Below, piece after piece: positions 45,421 through 56,870 of a stretch of 64,000 nt of DNA; the stretch's first letter is position 1, and every line of letters starts with the position of its first letter. The notes under the pieces were generated by a model that searched no databases, had not been told where the DNA came from, and saw only the letters and a list, made by a program, of their open reading frames with translations. The DNA lies in the NCBI GenBank assembly GCA_022410635.1, contig JAJVDF010000029.1:1791473-1855472 (forward strand), given 5' to 3'. Both the position numbers and the translations under genes were made by a program. This DNA comes from Tretioscincus oriximinensis (lineage: Eukaryota; Chordata; Lepidosauria; Squamata; Gymnophthalmidae).

Positions 45421-46859
45421 ACTAAAAGCTGTCATTTTAATTTATGACTCTGGAAGATAAAACTTGGAACTAGTCAGGGATGACTCGGGATTTGGTTTGC
45501 GCAAGTCTGTCTCTTGGAGCCTAGGAAGAGATGCACCAAATTGAAAAGGAAAAAGGACCATGCACATCAATTGCCCCGTTCAACTCAGAATCAGTTGCTG
45601 ATTATCAGTCACCATCAGCAATGCTCCAGCTCCTGAAGCAGAGGAGGTCCATGAAACCATTTGTAATTGAGCATGAACTCCTGCCAAAATATGGGAAGGA
45701 GCCTCCTTATGGATCCTTTCTGTGCTCAGAAGTCATGATCTGGATTTTTGGGTTTGAACTGCTGGTCCAGATTGTGGCATTCAAGAATCTGGAACAGGAT
45801 TTGTCTGCACCAAAGCCCTGTTCCAGATCAGTCATCATACCCAGGATTCTATGGGTCTCAGAACTGCAGGGTACTGCTGAAATGGTCTCCTGGGAAATAG
45901 GGCCAGTAGAGAAAGGTTTTTGTGCCTTAGTCCTGCTGGTCAGATGGATAAAAAAAGAATAAGGCACAGAGAGTTGTGCTTTAGCCAAGCAAAACTCCAT
46001 TTTTGGTGGGTCCCTTCTTCATTTTTTGTGGACAAAGGCAATTTTCATGACTACAATGAAAGCCAAACAAATTCTGCCAGGCTCCCACATGCACACATTA
46101 AGGTCCATGACTGCCTTAAAAATTATGCACTTCTCAGCAGCTATGGACAAATAATGACTCAGCAGACTTTTGTCTATTCAAACATTTTTCTGTCCTTGCC
46201 CAAAAGTTTTCCCACAGAAATTCTCCTCTCACTATTGCTAGGATCACCTGCCTGGCTTTGTCTTCAAAGATGCCATTTTTCTTTTCCTTTGTGATATGCT
46301 GGAGACTAGGGGACATTCCCCTGATTCAGCAAAAGCATATCTGGCTTTTGAATCCAGCTCTGTCACTTACAAATCATAGCAATGGAAGTAACTACTGTCT
46401 CCCATCCAAATGAATTTCAGTTTAACTGTAGAAAAGATGGCAACTGACTAGCAGGTAGATCAGCAAACATGGATTTGTGCAGTACAGATTAAAAGAAAAG
46501 AATGTCTATGGCTTTTGGCTTTGTCTGAATCATGAGGTCTTTGGTCAGAGGATTTGCAGAAGCACTTAGAGTTATATCAATTACATTCTAGTTGCAGCTA
46601 GTTATTTTGAATCATTTGAAGCATTTTTAATATGACCCTTCTCTGTAAATGTGAGATTAGTGCTCAATGATAGGCAATAAAACCATACAGTAAAACACTT
46701 AATTACTATGATGAAGAAAAAGACAAATTGTGACCTCATCAGGAAACAAGAAATGGCACGATTTACCTCTCTATTTCTCTACCTCTCTACCATCTGTCCC
46801 CACCTACCTTAAAGCTTCCGTGCTGTTCCAACACATTACTTAGCAATCTTGTTATACGA
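45421..46859. other. unassigned noncoding DNA
   Basis: The plus frame 45,531-45,962 (143 codons) was examined as a possible exon. No domain, and the minus frame 45,707-46,000 shadows it. No splice context could be argued. Confidence 0.4.
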
Positions 46860-46945
46860 TGAGCCTCATAAGGGATTGCTGTGTTTGTCTTCCTACAATT
46901 CCCAAGCATTCTCTGCGAGCCAGGAGCCAAGGAACTTTTACATGT
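46860..46945 (-). repeat. dispersed repeat fragment, family F4
   Basis: The forward strand ACAATTCCCAAGCATTCTCT, then GCGAGCCAGGAGCC is the complement of the block at 17,931-17,965. Confidence 0.4.
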
Positions 46946-48394
46946 CCACTGAAGTATCATGGGATTTGCCAAATTCAGATTGCTGAATGTCCCTGTGAAG
47001 GTTTTTTTTTCAGATTTAAAAAAATGCCCACTGTTGAAATTGTGTGGCTAGAAATTCTACGACTATGGATGTTACGAAACCTAGCCGGGGTTAAGACTGT
47101 GTATGTTCTTTTATATATTTATTCAGTTTGGGTTTTGTAACACAGTCCCCACTTATTAATACTGGTAGATAGCCTTTTAGTATGAATAAGGCACTCGGAT
47201 TTTATATACTTGTATGTGTTTAGGTAGGATCAGTAAGATAGGAATGATAAAATAAATTAATTCAGCTCTGTAAATAGGGTTTCAACCTTCAGGTACGCTG
47301 CCACTGCTTCCCTCAGGAAGAAACCAAAATTATGGAGTGAAAATGAAACCAGAATGAGCCCTTTTACTCTGTTATTCCAAATAATAAAGACTTCTCTGTT
47401 TTAAAACACAAAAACAGTTTATTAAAACAAAGTAACAGGTGACACTCAAACTTAAAGAAACCCAACAATACAAATTAACAACACTGGGTTAGGGCAAAAG
47501 GTACTGGGGACTTCACAATGTCTTTGGCTCCNTAGATCTGATAGCACCCAAATTATATTCAAGCCTCACGCCTCTTACATTGCCATTGCTGTAAAAATTA
47601 TAGACNTCTATGCAGGTGGCATTGTTCTAACCTAGGAAATTCATCCCAAAGTTGAGGTGGATTGCCTTTTTCTAGACTAGCTGGTCTATAATAAAACAGG
47701 TAAGAAAGACTTTGAGCCTCTGATCAGTATACTCCATCAATGATTTTCTAAATTCTTCAGTTTGTAGGGATGGACATTACCCTTAATAGTCATAGCTGCA
47801 GCCTATCCTAGACTTCACTCTGAGAAAACTGCTTTTCTATTAGATCATTGTAGTCTACACAGGCTATCTTGGGTTGATTTCTGTAGCTTATTCCATTCAG
47901 TTATTTTCAAAGATTTATCAAAGGTACCTAAAGTTCTATGGAAGACTGTTTTTTCCCCATAATTAATTGATCACTTTCATTAGATGCCCCTTATGGACTT
48001 TTGAGTAGAACTCATGGCATCATGCACCATTAACCCACCACTGTTTTCTCGCTGCTGTCACATCTCTTGTTATTGATCTTCATAATCAACTGCCACTAAA
48101 TTGTTTTCTCAAATTTCAGAAAGAATGGCTCCATTGGCTTTACTATTCACACCAGTAGCTACCTATAAACTGGAAGAAAAAGAGTATCTGGGATTAGCCA
48201 TCATCCATGGTATAGCATGGTGATCTACGTTCCTGCAGAGTGGGGAGAAAGGATCCTGACAGTACTTGCTACTCTTGCTACTGCCATATAATTCCATGCT
48301 GGCTGAGAAGTTGGCATTTCCTTCCTGTGCTGGAGTTAAATCAAAAAGGACCCATGTGGCATGTGGCAGTGGGGTGGTACGCTGGGGGGTCCAG
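46946..48394. other. unassigned noncoding DNA
   Basis: 47,390-47,530 is A-rich with AACAGTTTATTAAAAC. It could be the antisense of a retroelement end, but no family was recognised. Confidence 0.4.
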
Positions 48395-48410
48395 CCCCCC
48401 CCCCCCCCCC
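48395..48410. repeat. poly(C) run of 16
   Basis: Sixteen consecutive C following GGGGGGTCCAG. The surrounding 48,230-48,960 is GC-richer than average and may be an old transposon, class unknown. Confidence 0.9.
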
Positions 48411-49324
48411 AGCCTCAGCCATTATCATTTTTTAAAATTTAAAGAAAAAATTCCCATTGGGATCCGGTCAGGCCTTGGAAACAACTGTGTATGTGTACTT
48501 GGCAGCAACTTCACTCCACTACGAGGCTGCTGGCAAGTGGGTTTCACACAGTCTTGGGTAATAGCATGGGGTGCTCCTAGGGAAAAAGTGTCTTGGGACC
48601 CAGTTTTGGCACTCCATGTGGCTGCCTCTTGTGAAGTCATCAAAGCGGGGAGCATATGAAAGGCATACCCTGGTGCTGGAGATGGGACCCAAGAGAAGCC
48701 TGGGCTGCATCAGGAAAGGGGATGGAGGGATGCCTTTTTTATGGTTTAAAGTTGTGTTTCTGCCTGCTTTTACACACAGTTATCTTTTGGTGCCCAGTGT
48801 GACATCNNTTCCGGTCTCACCCCAGAAGTGACATTACAATATTTCTGTGCACCCTTGGTGCATGCATATATCAGACTTCCACCCTCTCCCCACTTCATTT
48901 GTCTGCTCCAGGGCCCACCCCTGCTAGCTGTGTTCCATTTTCCTGGGAGAGAAGCAAGCATTTTTGGAACCACCACCATCATATTTTGGATCTTTCCCTG
49001 TTGAGTATTTTTATGTTCCTAGAAATGCATTATATTTTTTATTCCATTGGATGTAATGTTGAAATAAATACTGTGGTTCTGGAGGTGCTGAAGGACCTGA
49101 ACATGGAGGCAAGTATTGAGCAGGAAGAGAAAGAAGCTGCCTTAATTAGAATCCAGTGACAAAGGGAAAAATAATTCCAACTTTTATACTGGTATCCACA
49201 AGCACTATGAACACAGAAAATTGTGCCACAACTGTTGCTTAAATTCTGCTTCAAGGAAAGAGAGAGTCTGCACTGCAGCATCTGAAGTAGCTGACTTCTT
49301 TATGGAAGCTATATTGCCTACTCT
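48411..49324. other. GC-richer unassigned DNA
   Basis: Contains the only two-base ambiguity (48,807-48,808) and a segment (TTCCGGTCTCACCCCAGAAG, then TGACATTACAATA) of repeat-like character. No exon was recognised. Confidence 0.4.
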
Positions 49325-49380
49325 CCTCAAGTTCATCTCTAAAGTACTACCAGATCCGCTTACTGGACTGTTGTGTTCTA
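49325..49380 (+). repeat. probable dispersed repeat R fragment
   Basis: TTCATCTCTAAAGTACTACC, then AGATCCGCTTACTGGAC resembles the R terminal block (CTCCAAAGTGCTACAAG, then CTTGCTGGAC). Diverged, so low certainty. Confidence 0.35.
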
Positions 49381-52059
49381 AATACTTCTAAAGAGTTTGA
49401 AAAAACCTAGGAAGAGACAAAATTTAATCGGACAGGACAGCAGGGATATATTCTGGGAGAATATATCCATTGGAGGAAGACAAATTAATAAAGAATGTGT
49501 GAAAGAATTAAACTATAACCACAAAACATTTTTATCATTTAAAATCTGTACAGGAACAGTGACTACAACTTAAATACCGCTACAAAGCTATAATCCAGAA
49601 TATAGCAATCGCGTGTCTGTGCACACCAGACATATATATTCTGTGACCAATGCCCCAGTTCTGCAACGTCACTCATTGATCTTGTCATAGTGCAGTCCAA
49701 GAATTATTATTTTTACTCACAAGAGCCAATAGAAACAACTGCTGTGTTCTCGATTGTTTTAACATCTCACATCTAATTTGTGCACACGCATACGGTCACG
49801 AGAGTACGGGGTTTCTCTGGAACTATGCCTGAATATCTGAGCAATAATTTAATCCAGGAAAAAAGGTGTTTATTGCGGGTTGACTACTGAAAAGCGNTTA
49901 GCACTTGTGCCAGAGACATCCTGATTATGCTACTAACATTGAAGAAATCAACTCTCATCATAACCTGGAATAAAAAAGATTGTTTTGTTTATTCAACTCT
50001 ATGTTCCATCGATAATAAAAATGCTACCAAGGTTGAGAAGAATTTAGCAAGTGAAACAACACCATACCAGCCACAAAGAGTTTAGTCCAAATTTGCCATA
50101 CTTGATTTCCATTTCTATACGCTACAGTTAGTAATTACTATTTTCTATTCACTTTATTTTCTACCCAGTCTGTGTCCATTCATTCATGTTATTTATGTTA
50201 TTGTTTCTAGTACTGAGTTCTATCTTGACGTTGAGATTTCAGGCATTAGTATATAAACACCTTCCCAAGCCATTTCCCCATCTCTATTCATCCCCCTATC
50301 CAAACACCTTTTGGTTTGCATTTTTCTCTTTGGCACAAGTACGCATACAAACATAAAACTACTGCAATAAATCTGCTCTGCTTAGAAGATGAGATATTAA
50401 ATCCGAAGACAAAATAACAATGCAAACCACAACACAGTCCAACCCGCTCTTTTTCATTGCATATTCTGCACAAATATATATATTCCCCCATTCTCCTCCT
50501 CCTTCCTAGAACTCAAATTATCCAAACCAAATCGACATTTGGTCCAACACCATTAATACTTAAATCCCAACAGCTACAGCTGAATGAACCAAGAAATTGC
50601 TTGACATTTGTGTGCACTATCTAGGAAACTGATTATCTACTGAGAGAGGATAACTCTAAATTATCAGTAATCCACTGGATCTCTCTGCTGCTTCCTATAA
50701 ATGGGAAACAAATCGTTAAAACTCATGGTTCCAATTATGCATTTAAGTTATGCTTATTTCACTCATACACTAATTCAGTTACGCAAGAGTGGCATATCTA
50801 TGGAAGTAAATATAAAGTAAATCTTCATTTTCCTTAGTAGTCATCAAGTTATTTATTATATGCCCTATCTATTTTGAAAAAAGTTTCACGGAGCATGCAT
50901 GGGTTTGCCTCGATATCAGGCATCTGAAAAGTGTTAATGGGACAGTAACTGCTTAAATTTTGTAAGATTGCAGTACTGCACATCTTCATGGTGTGTCCTG
51001 AATTGTGATTTATTTTATTACCTAAGTGAACAATATTTCTCCTTTCATGAATTGTTCAGATATCTGCTTCCTGCCTATTTATTACAGCTGAAGATCAGGC
51101 TTAGACACACAAATCATTTTTTAAATAAGCTCAAACCTTTTATATTTAATTTCTACTCATTTCCACTATCACTAATTTGTATAGGATGCTCTAGTCCAGG
51201 ATAAGGAAAATATCTCAAGCTGGGATGTCTAGCTTCTGGTGCAGAACAACTGGACAGCCTGATCAATACCAGTTGCCACATTGGCTCCAAAACTTGTGTG
51301 GGGTTTGGAACTAGATGAGATGAAGGCACCAAATGTTTTGAGAGNCAGAAATAAAGGTTTCAGTGAGGCATCTTTCTGCACCCAGAAAACATAGAAATGT
51401 ATTATCCACCCTCCCTAGTGTGCCAGNAGACCTTAAAATTGTGATATATTGAAGATTGTAATGGAACATCATTTTGGCTAATCTGCCAAACCCAAGCAAA
51501 TAAAGCATGGGAGGGGCAGAGTCTCCTGTAAATCAATATGCATAAGGTAGACATACTGACTCTTCTTGGACCCTTTCCACATTGGATCTTATTTTGAGAA
51601 ATAACTCAAAATAAGGGCCCAACCTCATCTACATTTGGATGCAAATGGCAGGGTCCTATTCTGATATACAGTCTAAAAGAAGGTCTATTGTGGAAAAAGC
51701 CCTGGTTTGCATTGCAGGAGCTGGTATATGCTTTTAATTCTCCCTTCAGAGATAGTGAGTTGTCCTTTCCTTTTCAATTTCAAAAATAGCTACACGTCTA
51801 CAGTTTTTGGTACACTTTCACCCCATCCTCAAGGGAATAACTCAGTTTCACATTACATGCAGCTATCTAAATTGGTTATATGTTTAAAACTCCATGTTTT
51901 TATTGTAGTTAGTTCCTATGGCAGGTCAAGATTTACCATAGGAAACACATGGATGTACCTAGGATGGAAGTATGTTCACAAGCAGCTTCTGCATCATTTC
52001 GTATTATCAGTATATGAGAATGTGGGTGGTAGGATGCCCTAAAGTCCTTCTCCCCTTTT
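49381..52059. other. unassigned noncoding DNA
   Basis: A patch at 51,585-51,690 (TCTTATTTTGAGAAATAACT, then CAAAATAAGGGC) forms a short inverted repeat like the fold-back families. No gene was recognised. Confidence 0.45.
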
Positions 52060-52382
52060 AGGTAATGACAGAGGAAGAAAGAAGCAATGTATAGGTTAAA
52101 AAAGCAAATTCGGAGTTAGGGATCATAAGGAAAGGAATTGAAAATAAGTCAACAAGGGTTGTTTTGCTTCTTTATAAATCTGTAGTGAGCATCTATTGAT
52201 GCTGCCTTTGGGATGGAGCAACAGGCAGGATTCCTGAAATACCATATGAAGATTCTGCATTCTTCTGTTTCAGGCTGCCCAAGTGCAATTGGAGGGCCAC
52301 TGTGTGAGATAAAGTGCTGGATTGGCTGGGCTCTGGCCCAGTTCACCAGGGCTCCTTTTATGTTTTTATGTTCTTATAAGTC
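52060..52382 (+). mobile_element. CR1-clade LINE fragment, copy B family, internally deleted
   Basis: 52,098-52,190 translates without a stop as KKANSELGIIRKGIENKS, followed by LLLYKSVV. This matches the reverse-transcriptase thumb of copy B (AKKANAMLGIIRKGIDNKS, PLYKSVV). It then jumps directly into the 3' UTR (GGATGGAGCAACAGGCAGG) and ends CTCCTTTTATGTTTTTATGT near 52,374. The rest of the C-terminus is deleted. Confidence 0.82.
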
Positions 52383-53258
52383 CATATTTTTATCTGGGTT
52401 TCNTAGCAAACCCCAAATAACTGATTTCTTAGGCCGTTTCTGGCCTGGCTAGAAAATGTTCCAGCAGTTCCATGGCTTAGGAGTGGTTAGGCNCACAGGA
52501 CTTGATTCATGCATGCTTTCCACCACACAGGAAGCAGGCATGAGCTTCCTCTGGGTAACAAGCCTCTTGAGCAGATGCAGCCTGAATTAGCAAAAAGCTA
52601 TCAGTCCATGCCTTACTTTGAAAGCAAATGTGTTCTGCAGATACTGCACACAATAAAACAGCTTTCTTTGAGCGTATGGATTTCTCCCAACCTTTTTTTA
52701 TCCAAGAAAGCCCAATCTCACAGGTTGAAATTGGTCTCGCATACAATGCAACATAACTGCATGTTGTGAGGGGCATATTTATAGCATAAAAGACTAGAGA
52801 TTTTCAGATGATGCTCTCTGTTCACCTGAACAGTTCTGGACGACCAATTATTGTTGGGTCAACTAGAGGCAATTTAGTATATAATATGCACTTATCTATT
52901 GACAAAGTCCCCAAGTTGAAAACAAAAATCCTAGGCTGAATGGGCTTGAATTGTTCTTTAAATGCTTAAGTCTCCAACAAATGCATAAACTTAGTTTTAT
53001 TAATATTAGAAAATGCTTATACTTAGCACTCCAAATACCAAAAAAGATGACAGGGAATGCTCAAGTCTGGTTCCTAAAGAGTGCCATTGCTCTGTTTATG
53101 AACTGACTACCTTCCTTTTGGAACATGGCATAGAAAAAATATTAATACTGCTAAACTACTGGTGGAAAGGGGGGATGGAGATAAAATTTATTCTCAGAAG
53201 TGTTTTGTGTCCTCCATGAAATTACCACTTAAAACAACTTTAAAACAGTGAACATTCC
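52383..53258. other. unassigned noncoding DNA
   Basis: Opposite-strand frames 52,507-52,776 and 52,509-52,769 mirror each other and have no motif. Confidence 0.45.
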
Positions 53259-53510
53259 GAAGAGGAAGAGGAAGAGGAAGAGGAAGAGGAAGAGGAAGAA
53301 GAAGAAGAAGAAGAAGAAGAAGAAGAAGAAGAAGAAGAAGAAGAAGAAAAGAAGAAGAAGAAGAAGAAGAAGAAGAAGAAGAAGAAGAAGAAGAAGAAGA
53401 AGAAGAAGAAGAANAAGAAGAAGAAGAAGAAGAAGAAGAAGAAGAAGAAGAAGAAGAAGAAGAAGAAGAAGAAGAAGAAGAAGAAGAAGAAGAAGAAGAA
53501 GAAGAAGAAA
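53259..53510. repeat. long (GAA)n array with a (GAGGAA)n start
   Basis: About 250 bp. GAGGAA hexamers to about 53,295, then nearly pure GAA (one extra A near 53,349, one N at 53,414). Polypurine tracts of this kind can form triplex DNA. All open frames across it are artefacts. Confidence 0.98.
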
Positions 53511-53587
53511 GCAATTCGTTCCTTCCATTTTACATTTCCCTCATTTGGGAAAGCCTTTTTGGATTTTTGATCATTCCTTGATTCTAT
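53511..53587 (-). repeat. 75 bp unit U, copy 2, joined to GAA array and SINE B
   Basis: Forward GCAATTCGTTCCTTCCATTT, then TACATTTCCCTCATTTGGGA and GGATTTTTGATCATTCC is the complement of 42,121-42,195. On the minus strand the order is SINE B, unit U, (TTC)n. The usual last part of the SINE B tail (GAAAAGCGGGGTATAA) is absent, so U sits where that tail end should be. Confidence 0.8.
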
Positions 53588-53836
53588 TCTTCCAAAGGGA
53601 CTCAAAGCGGACAAGGGTATTTTTCGCCTGAAGGCTTACATTCTATCTTCCCCACCAGGCTGTGGTGTTTCCCATTTACCTAGTTGNAGTAAATTGCAAT
53701 TTCTTNTAATACTTCCTTTCGAATAGATGGGTTGGCTAGAACTACAGGCTAGTAAAAGGTGCTCAGCCCTCCCCACATCTGACACTGAGCTCCCAGATGA
53801 GAGACCATCTCCTTAGTGACTGAGCCCTTTGCGCCT
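53588..53836 (-). mobile_element. SINE B, copy 3, with an altered 3' end
   Basis: The complement of CACCAGGCTGTGGTGTTTCC, GAATAGATGGGTTGGCTAGA and GGTGCTCAGCCCTCCCCACA matches the family. The head (forward CTCCTTAGTGACTGAGCC) is diverged and the B box is weak. The sequence departs from SINE B after forward TTCCAAAGGGACTCAAAGCG, where unit U begins. Confidence 0.82.
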
Positions 53837-54247
53837 ATACATAAGCATTAGAACTGTATCTTATGCTCTTGGCTAAGAGAGAACTGATAGTATTAGAATA
53901 CAATGTGACTTCTTTTCCCTGTCCACAAAAGNGATCAGAAGAGCTGTCTTACCGGCAAAGGAAACTTCACTAGATGCTTAAGGATCTGATGATGACCTAT
54001 TCCAAGAAGAATTAACGTGAATCATAGCTTTTAAATAAAGACATGGATCAAAATGTTGAGATCAAAAATCCTTGCCAAAAATAAAGAAAAAAATAATTGC
54101 ACATTCAAATGTATATTTTGAGTTAAAGTAAAGTCAAAACCCTTATTTAGGGGAACAGAAGAATGAATAACCTCCTATAGTTTCCTTCTCATGAACAGGA
54201 AGTGGTTTGCTAATCCATATTTTGNGGCAATGCTAAGGTTTAAGTAA
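53837..54247. other. unassigned noncoding DNA
   Basis: No recognisable feature. Confidence 0.4.
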
Positions 54248-54360
54248 GAACAAAAGAACCTAAGAAGAGCCATACTGGATTAGGCCACAGCCCATCAAGT
54301 CCAGCATTCTGTGTCACACAGAGGCCCACCAGATGCACCTGAGCTGTCTGAACACATGAA
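54248..54360 (-). mobile_element. CR1-clade LINE 3' end (copy B family)
   Basis: Forward AAGAACAAAAGAACCTAAGA, AGAGCCATACTGGATTAGGC and CCAGCATTCTGTGTCACACA is the complement of the family 3' end, including the GAACATAAG-type terminus. Confidence 0.82.
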
Positions 54361-54414
54361 AGGCTGGAGAGACAGAAAGGTTCTTCTAAATGCCATTTCC
54401 AGGAAGCTGTTTGA

Positions 54415-54512
54415 GAATGACCCAAACGATAGTTCTCTGTGTTAAACAGAATGCTGGATTGGATGGGCCATAGCTCAATTCAGCAGGACTCCAATTGCCT
54501 AGTTTATTTNCC
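54415..54512 (+). mobile_element. CR1-clade LINE 3' end (copy B family), opposite strand
   Basis: TCTGTGTTAAACAGAATGCT, GGATTGGATGGGCC and CAATTCAGCAGGACTCC is the plus-strand version of the same 3' end. It forms an inverted pair with 54,248-54,360, about 55 bp apart. Confidence 0.65.
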
Positions 54513-54837
54513 ATTGCTAGTATTACAAGAAAACATCAGAAGTGCATGGTGTGTGTGATAGGAAATGTTAGAGAGAAGAAAAGGAAGTATACTTCTAGTT
54601 TTATTAAAAGGAGTTGCCAATAAGCAACAAAATATATTAATCTATTGGATTTTGAGTTCCATCTTCCTGAGTTGCAACAGTTTTTTCTCTCCCAACGTGT
54701 TCTTCTTGACATGTATGTGTTTCACTTTGGCAACAGATACCAAACACTGCAGGACAATGGTTTTCATTTTCTGTCCTGCTTTTCTTTCAGCAGTCCTAAC
54801 AAAGGGGGGGGGGGGCTTATAGGATTTTAGAGCTAGC
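54513..54837. other. unassigned noncoding DNA with a G12 run
   Basis: The poly(G) run is at 54,804-54,815. No other feature. Confidence 0.5.
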
Positions 54838-54905
54838 ATCTGAAGAAGTAGATTTGTCTACAAATGCTCATGCCACCAACATTTTTCTTGTAGGTCTCTA
54901 TATTT
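54838..54905 (+). repeat. dispersed repeat R fragment
   Basis: CATCTGAAGAAGTAGATTTG, TCTACAAATGCTCATGCCAC and TTGTAGGTCTCTA follow the R block order. Confidence 0.6.
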
Positions 54906-55590
54906 GGTCTCTATAGCATGGGGGGCCCTTGCTAGAATTTCTGGACACAGCTATTTCTTTGATTTCTTTTAAGATGTAAAAGTAAAGCAAATAATCCCTT
55001 ACTACCTTTTTTATTTCTTCAATTTCCGTATGAAGTTAACTTAGGAGTTAGCTACTTGTTCAAGCTGTAGAGAAAAATATTGCACTGAAGGTAACTGGTG
55101 TAATACCAGTGTATAGTATTTATTTTATGTTTGGGCATTTCAGCTGAAATGTCCTTTGAGACTACAATCATTTATCCTCTGTCTTGGGAGTAAACCCTGT
55201 TTAACTCTATGGGATATCGTTCTGCAGATGACCGCTTTAAGATTAGACTGTGAATCACTCTGGTATAATTAATATGGATGTGTGAATGCCATCAATATAT
55301 GACGGAACGAAGGATGCAGCCATTTTAGAAGGAGGCATTCATTCTAGAAAATACAAGTGTTAACATTTCCGGTGAAGGCCAGGGATAGCAGAGAGAAAGA
55401 GCATTTGGAAGAGTGTGTTAAAAAGTCCTCATGAGTGTACAGAAGAGGATTATTAGTCCTCTCTTAGTACAGCCAGGCTAGCCTAGTGGCTCATTAACAG
55501 GTAGAATGTATTAATACCTGTCAAATGATGGGAGAGTTACCTCACTCTATGAAGTGATGAAAATATATTAACTCCCACGAAAGGNAAAGA
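54906..55590. other. unassigned noncoding DNA
   Basis: No feature recognised. Confidence 0.45.
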
Positions 55591-55790
55591 GATGGCCATT
55601 AACTGGTGAGATGACAATGTGAAATGTCAGAGGCACAGACAGTGAGCACAACTGTTCATTATTGAATTAACAGCCTTAATTTTCTGCCTTTAAACACCGA
55701 TCCCCTGTCAGTTCAATTAGTTTGTGTTTTGAGTATGCTTAATTTTGATCACTATATTGCTGCATCTGGAATTTTTCTCGTGGAATCACG
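55590..55790. other. possible conserved noncoding element
   Basis: Unique-looking sequence with GGCCATTAACTGG, TTCATTATTGAATTAACAGC, CTTAATTTTCTGCC, TCAATTAGTTTGTG and GCTTAATTTTGATC: dense TAAT/ATTA-type sites with GC-balanced spacers. No repeat or open frame. Comparative data would be needed. Confidence 0.3.
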
Positions 55791-56764
55791 TTCTTAAAAA
55801 AAGCCAAAAACCTTTTTGTCCTTGGGGGTAGAAGGTGTTTGACAAGAAAGGTATTTAGATAATGATGCACGATCTTATTTGAGGTTAGGCTAATCAACAG
55901 TGATTTGTGAAATTCCCACAGAGGTGGAGAGATGAGGGAGTGTTTTGAAAGGTCTTGAAAGATCAGGCCAAGATAAAGAGCAATCTAATATATTTAGCAA
56001 ATGATGTTACAGGGCACTTTGGAAAAGAGATGAAAGAAAAATTGCTCCCTCGTGCTGGGTAATTACAGAGGAATTAGATTCTGATTTTGGTAATGCTAAT
56101 GTTGGACAACTCACACCACTGAGTACTGTACCTTGCTTTTCATTGGGTAAATGACCAGGGTCTGTGAACACAGGCAAATACATTGCTCTTCCTCTCATCT
56201 TATACTCTGGAAGGAACCTTCAGAGATGAATGATCTGAGCTGTCACAAGTATCATTTTGAATAAAGTTGTTGTACATCATAATTGACAAGGGAGACAAGG
56301 GTCGGAGTCACGCAGGTATTTTTAATTCATCTTCAATCCTGAAAAACTGGCGTAGAATAGAAGATGAAAAATCACATTTGTGCTCCTTTTGTTGTAACAG
56401 ATCCCATTTTAGGAATCTGTTCAGTATACCTAATGTGTTATATGAGATGTGTTGTAACATATCCCTAAAATATGTGCCTGAGCCTGTGCAAACAGGGCGG
56501 TAGAAAACAAGACGTAACAACAAAAATAAATGAAATTCTAGCTTGCAATCACACAGGACTTCTTTGGGGTACTCATTTACTGCAGATACATAAAAAAACT
56601 AACACAATCTGTTTCAAAATTTAGATGGACCNCTTTTATCTATTCCTAAGTGCACACTGGAGCTATGAAGAACTTGAAGAGATCTGACAATACCAGAGTA
56701 GTCCCAGGTCTCCCAAGCAGACTGAGTAGTGTTTTTTGTTTTTTTTACATGCAGTTCGGAACAA
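55791..56764. other. unassigned noncoding DNA
   Basis: No gene or repeat recognised. Confidence 0.45.
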
Positions 56765-56870
56765 ACCTATTGTATATACTTGAATATAGAGTGAGTTTTT
56801 CAGCACATTTTTATGCTGAAAAAGCCTCCCTCACTTTATACTTGGGTCTCATCATTCAGCCTGTAAGAAG
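56765..56870. mobile_element. fold-back DNA repeat (TTTTTCAGCA/TGCTGAAAAA type)
   Basis: AGTGAGTTTTTCAGCACATT (56,790-56,809) and TTATGCTGAAAAAGCCTCCC with TCACTTTATACTTGGG form an inverted repeat around a short loop. Flanks ATATACTTGAATATAGAG and TATACTTGGGTC are themselves related. This matches a palindromic DNA repeat I recall from amniote genomes. Family not named. Confidence 0.6.

Noticed and set aside
45531..45962. 143-codon plus frame as a host exon
   Set aside because: No domain, no splice context, overlapping opposite-strand frame, and a length expected by chance in this composition.
47390..47530. Antisense LTR or retrovirus end
   Set aside because: An A-rich stretch with AACAGTTTATTAAAAC was suggestive, but no LTR pair, primer site or gag/pol similarity was found nearby.
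53194..53631. Frames of poly-Arg, poly-Ser, poly-Leu and poly-Phe
   Set aside because: Translations of the GAA array in different frames.
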